Positions 6,475 to 9,096 of a DNA stretch of 9,096 bases are shown here, piece after piece. The notes under the pieces were generated by a model. That model had not been told where the DNA came from. It was given only the letters and a program-made list of their open reading frames with translations, and did no database searches. Source of the DNA: Puniceicoccales bacterium (GTDB taxonomy: Bacteria; Verrucomicrobiota; Verrucomicrobiia; Opitutales; UBA953); assembly GCA_031289285.1 (NCBI GenBank), contig JAITPT010000052.1, forward strand, positions 1 through 9,096, given 5' to 3'. The position numbers and the translations under genes are program-made. Within the stretch, counting starts at the first letter, position 1; the number at the start of each line of letters is the position of its first letter.

Positions 6475-8853
6475 TTAGAACGTGTAGGTTGCTCCGAACC
6501 AGATGCGGATGCCGTCATCTACGACGGGGTAACGTTGCATTGAGACGGTGGCACCGTTGTTTGGATTAGTGTAGGTTTTTGTTTTGTGCATATCTATATC
6601 CAAGACGTTGTAGAGACCCAGTTTCAGGGTTAAGTTTTTGTTAAACTTCCACGACGCGCCGAGGTCTAAAACGCCGTAGGCGTCGTAGTCGGGGACGCCG
6701 GCGGATGTGCTTTTTTGTTCGCTAAAATAAGTGCCACGCACCCAGAGAGAAACGTCTTTTCGGATGTCCCACGTGATTGTTCCGTTGAAGGCGTGTTCGG
6801 GCATATTCGTCAACGGCAAACCTTTAGAGCGTCCACTTGTTTGCTCGGTTTTTGTGTAGGTGTAGTTTAGTTGGAACGTTAACTCGTTATGCACGGGGAT
6901 TTTAACCGACGCCTCGAAGCCCTTGGTTTCGGCGGTGTCAACGTTGATGCTTAGCGAGCCGTAACCGACTGGCCAATCGGCGGGATTTACCGAGGACGGC
7001 CAACGGGAGTCGCCGGGATAAATTGTTTCGCTCGAAAGTTTATCCTTAAACTTGTTAAAGAAGCCCATCAAACTGGCGGAGATGCCGGTCTCGTCGTGGT
7101 GGAAATAAACACCTGCCTCGTAGGCGATTGAGGTTTCTGGACCGAGGTCGGAGTTGCCCAAAAGCGGGATTGTGCCTTGTCCGCCGATGCCGCTGATGCC
7201 GTTCATCGTGCTTGCAAGATTTGGCGACTTAAATCCGGTGCTGACGCCGCCTTTTATCGCGAGCCATTTGGTCGCGTTAAAGACTATATAGCCGCGTGGG
7301 CTGAAGTGTGCGCCGAATTTATCGTGGTGGTCGTAGCGAATGCCGCCTGTGACTCCCAGCGGTTCCCAGATGCGCAATTCGTCTTCTGCGAAGAGAGAGA
7401 ATTGTGTCATCGCGAGGTCGCCCGTGGCGACGCCGTCTTTGCCTTGGCTATCTATCACTTGTGCGCCGACTGTTAGGTGGTTGTAGGTGATGGGCATTGT
7501 CCATTTTGCATCCCAGACGAGGTTCTCTATTTCGAGTGTTCGCGGGACGATGTTTGGCGGGCCGGTGACGCGGCGTCCTTTTGTCTCTGCGGTCTCGTAT
7601 TGGAGAGCCATATCGGACGTGCCGATGCCCCAGCGGCCTTGGTGCGAGAGCGAGTAGTAATCGCGGTTAAAACGTAGCGAGGGGTCGTAGCCAGCGGCGT
7701 CGCCCATCGTGCCTGTTTTGCCCGCTGTGCCTGTGTAAGTTTGGTGTGTCGAGCCGCCTTCCAGAGAGATGTCGTGGTCGTGCGTCGGCGTGTAAGTGAG
7801 GCGTGCGCCAACGGAGTTTATTTCTGCTTCGCGGGCACCGATACGCGCTGGAGAATTTCCTGCGACGCCCATTCTATCTTCGGAGCGGTGGTGACCGCGC
7901 CCCCAGAGGGAGAGGCCAAGTTTATCTTCAAAAATCGGGCCGCTTAAATAAAAGTTTTCCGAGAGCGCGTCGCCGAGGCGTCCGTCTAATTGATAAAGGT
8001 AATCTGCGCCAATCGAGCCGCCCCATTTTGTGGCGACTTTTTTTGTGATTATATTGATGACGCCTCCCATCGCGTCCGACCCGTAGAGAGTGGACATCGG
8101 CCCGCGCACAACTTCGATGCGCTCGACCGCTGCGAGCGGCGGGATAAATCCGGTCTCGGCTTCGCCAAAAGCATTCGGGCGCATTTGGCGAGAGTTCTGG
8201 CGTTTGCCGTCAACCAAAATCAGGGTGTAGTCGGAACTGAGGCCGCGCATGCTGATGTCGTCGCCAGCTTTGCTTTTCATAATCATGATGCCGGGCATGT
8301 CGCGAACGGCGTCCGATAATGTGACGAAGGGTTTTAACTCCAAGACCTCTTGCCCGATGACAGAGATGCTCGCCGGAGCATTGATGAGGACTTGCTCGAA
8401 ACCAGAGGCAGTGACAACGACGTCGGACAAGCGGTGGGCGTCGGAAGCGGGCGCGGCGGCGGGAGTGGGCGCGGGAGTGGGCGCGGTGGACGGGGTGGAC
8501 GGGGTGGACGGAGTGGCGGCGGACACGGAGGCTGGAGCAGCGGCTTTCGGTGCGGCGGGCGCGGCAGATGCGGCAGATGCGGCAGATGCGGCGGGCGTGG
8601 CGGGTGCGGCGGACGCGGCGGCAGATGCGGCGGGAGCGGCGGCACTGGTGGGGGCGGCGTCGGTGCGCCGTGGGTGGTGGCGGTGCGGGGTGTGCGCGCT
8701 CGCGCTCGTGGCGACAGGCGCAGCGGTGGTGACAGGCGCAGGCGCAGGCGCGGGTGCGGCGGTTGTTTCCTCGGCGTGGAGCAGCTGTGCCAGTGGCATT
8801 CCGCCAAGGCAAAGCAGCAACGTCAGACAGCAGTGACCGCGCTGGCGCTTCAT
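6475..8853 (-). CDS. TonB-dependent outer-membrane receptor, catecholate siderophore type (CirA/IrgA/FepA-like)
   Basis: An outer-membrane beta-barrel receptor of 792 residues, predicted to import a ferric siderophore using TonB energy. Residues 1-27 are a signal peptide (MKRQRGHCC, hydrophobic core, LLHA). Residues 28-138 are an Ala/Pro/Ser/Thr-rich linker with a His cluster (HTPHRHH, 54-60). The TonB box SDVVVTA is at 143-149. The plug domain spans about 150-272, with SISVIGQEVLE, DISMRGLSSDYTLILVDGK, RIEVVRGPMSTLYGSDAMGG and VINIITKK, a pattern close to the FepA/CirA/IrgA group. The rest is the barrel, ending in the expected aromatic residue (FGATYTF). The start at 8853 was chosen for the signal peptide, although GGAG sits only 2 nt from it. 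An in-frame ATG at 8973 and a TTG at 9027 would add residues without signal character. A Fur-box-like dyad lies upstream. The ligand is inferred from plug similarity only. Confidence 0.9.
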   Translation of the reverse strand: MKRQRGHCCLTLLLCLGGMPLAQLLHAEETTAAPAPAPAPVTTAAPVATSASAHTPHRHHPRRTDAAPTSAAAPAASAAASAAPATPAASAASAASAAPAAPKAAAPASVSAATPSTPSTPSTAPTPAPTPAAAPASDAHRLSDVVVTASGFEQVLINAPASISVIGQEVLELKPFVTLSDAVRDMPGIMIMKSKAGDDISMRGLSSDYTLILVDGKRQNSRQMRPNAFGEAETGFIPPLAAVERIEVVRGPMSTLYGSDAMGGVINIITKKVATKWGGSIGADYLYQLDGRLGDALSENFYLSGPIFEDKLGLSLWGRGHHRSEDRMGVAGNSPARIGAREAEINSVGARLTYTPTHDHDISLEGGSTHQTYTGTAGKTGTMGDAAGYDPSLRFNRDYYSLSHQGRWGIGTSDMALQYETAETKGRRVTGPPNIVPRTLEIENLVWDAKWTMPITYNHLTVGAQVIDSQGKDGVATGDLAMTQFSLFAEDELRIWEPLGVTGGIRYDHHDKFGAHFSPRGYIVFNATKWLAIKGGVSTGFKSPNLASTMNGISGIGGQGTIPLLGNSDLGPETSIAYEAGVYFHHDETGISASLMGFFNKFKDKLSSETIYPGDSRWPSSVNPADWPVGYGSLSINVDTAETKGFEASVKIPVHNELTFQLNYTYTKTEQTSGRSKGLPLTNMPEHAFNGTITWDIRKDVSLWVRGTYFSEQKSTSAGVPDYDAYGVLDLGASWKFNKNLTLKLGLYNVLDIDMHKTKTYTNPNNGATVSMQRYPVVDDGIRIWFGATYTF
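8485..8511. repeat. 9-bp minisatellite, three perfect copies (TPS repeat in the receptor linker)
   Basis: GGTGGACGG is repeated three times without change, with a degenerate fourth unit after it. In the receptor frame on the - strand it encodes a Thr-Pro-Ser run (residues about 114-123). The unit length is a multiple of three, so gain or loss keeps the frame. Confidence 0.8.
8561..8587. repeat. 9-bp minisatellite, three perfect copies (Ser-Ala-Ala repeat in the receptor linker)
   Basis: GCGGCAGAT is repeated three times exactly, followed by related GCGG-type units up to about 8640. On the - strand it encodes the Ala-Ser-Ala run of the receptor linker (residues about 89-98). As with the other array, copy-number change would alter linker length without a frameshift. 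Confidence 0.8.
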
Positions 8854-8978
8854 AACTCCGGGGAAATGGAAGGCGGCCTGCGTCGCCCCGCAATGCGCGG
8901 CGGGTAAGCAATCTTCAGTTGTGTGCGCCTCGCAGTCTGCGGCAGCGCGTATGGTGTGTGTGGAGGTGTTCATTGAAA

Positions 8979-8993
8979 TGCGAATGATTCGCA
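8979..8993 (-). promoter_or_regulatory. Candidate Fur box upstream of the siderophore receptor
   Basis: TGCGAATGATTCGCA is a perfect 7-1-7 inverted repeat. It matches the classical Fur 7-1-7 consensus TGATAATNATTATCA at 10 of 14 defined positions, including the whole AAT-N-ATT core. It lies about 125 bp upstream of the chosen receptor start and directly upstream of the alternative ATG at 8973. Iron-responsive repression of a siderophore receptor is the expected arrangement, but no matching -10/-35 pair was found nearby and the Fur protein of this organism is not in view. Confidence 0.45.
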
Positions 8994-9027
8994 ACAGCAC
9001 GCTTTCGAGAATGTGTCTCAATTGCAA

Positions 9028-9096
9028 TAAGTATTTTGCAAAGGTGCTTGGGCAGGGGGGCGGGGGACGGGTGTTGGCGGCGGCGCAGGGGGGGGG
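9028..9096. other. G-rich intergenic end of the window
   Basis: Upstream of the receptor unit there is a short AT-rich part with two TTGCAA hexamers (9022-9027 and 9036-9041). After that come G-rich sequence and G runs at 9055-9060, 9062-9066 and 9088-9096, the last cut by the window end. No gene is seen. The style resembles the G-tract border before repeat copy 1. Confidence 0.5.

Noticed and set aside
8440..8650. Short repeats considered as a CRISPR array
   Set aside because: The units are 9 bp, directly adjacent and in frame with the receptor, with no spacers.
8210..8911. Several long Arg/Gly- or Ala-rich frames on both strands over the receptor N-terminus
   Set aside because: They are alternative readings of the minisatellite and Ala/Pro linker DNA; only the receptor frame joins a signal peptide to a plug domain.

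Overview
The window looks like a GC-rich Gram-negative chromosome, most likely Verrucomicrobiota and perhaps an Opitutaceae-type gut bacterium. This placement is inferred from four things: a family GH95 fucosidase, a Tat-exported Gfo/Idh/MocA oxidoreductase of the kind common in Verrucomicrobia, Planctomycetes and Bacteroidetes, a TonB-dependent receptor with a very Ala/Pro-rich N-terminus, and the near absence of good Shine-Dalgarno sequences. No rRNA or other taxonomic marker is present, so this is a lean and not an identification.

The layout is four complete genes plus one possible gene tail. Positions 1-40 may hold the last residues of a + strand gene, possibly a LacI-type regulator. A bidirectional hairpin terminator (119-163) follows. 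A Tat-exported oxidoreductase is on the - strand (234-1580). It is divergent from a secreted GH95 alpha-L-fucosidase on the + strand (2303-4894). The roughly 720 bp between them holds no convincing gene. It does contain a small operator-like dyad and two direct copies of a 154-bp element (1841-1994 and 2060-2213), bordered by long G or C runs that include two 14-C tracts.

The fucosidase ends at a strong hairpin (4921-4944) shared with a convergent two-gene - strand unit. That unit has a CirA/IrgA/FepA-type TonB-dependent receptor (6475-8853) upstream and a PepSY-type inner-membrane protein (4979-6337) downstream. Between them is a 70-nt nested inverted repeat, which could be an attenuating terminator, a processing site or a mobile palindromic repeat. 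Upstream of the receptor lies a perfect 7-1-7 dyad resembling a Fur box.

Functionally there are two modules. One is for carbohydrates: release of fucose or a related sugar outside the cytoplasm, with a periplasmic oxidoreductase probably acting on a sugar or glycoside. The other is for iron: uptake of a catecholate-type ferric siderophore through the outer membrane, with the PepSY protein likely helping reductive iron release at the inner membrane. No CRISPR array, tRNA, transposase or phage gene is visible. The most unexplained DNA is the tandem 154-bp element with its poly-C borders, and the repetitive Ala/Pro linker of the receptor.
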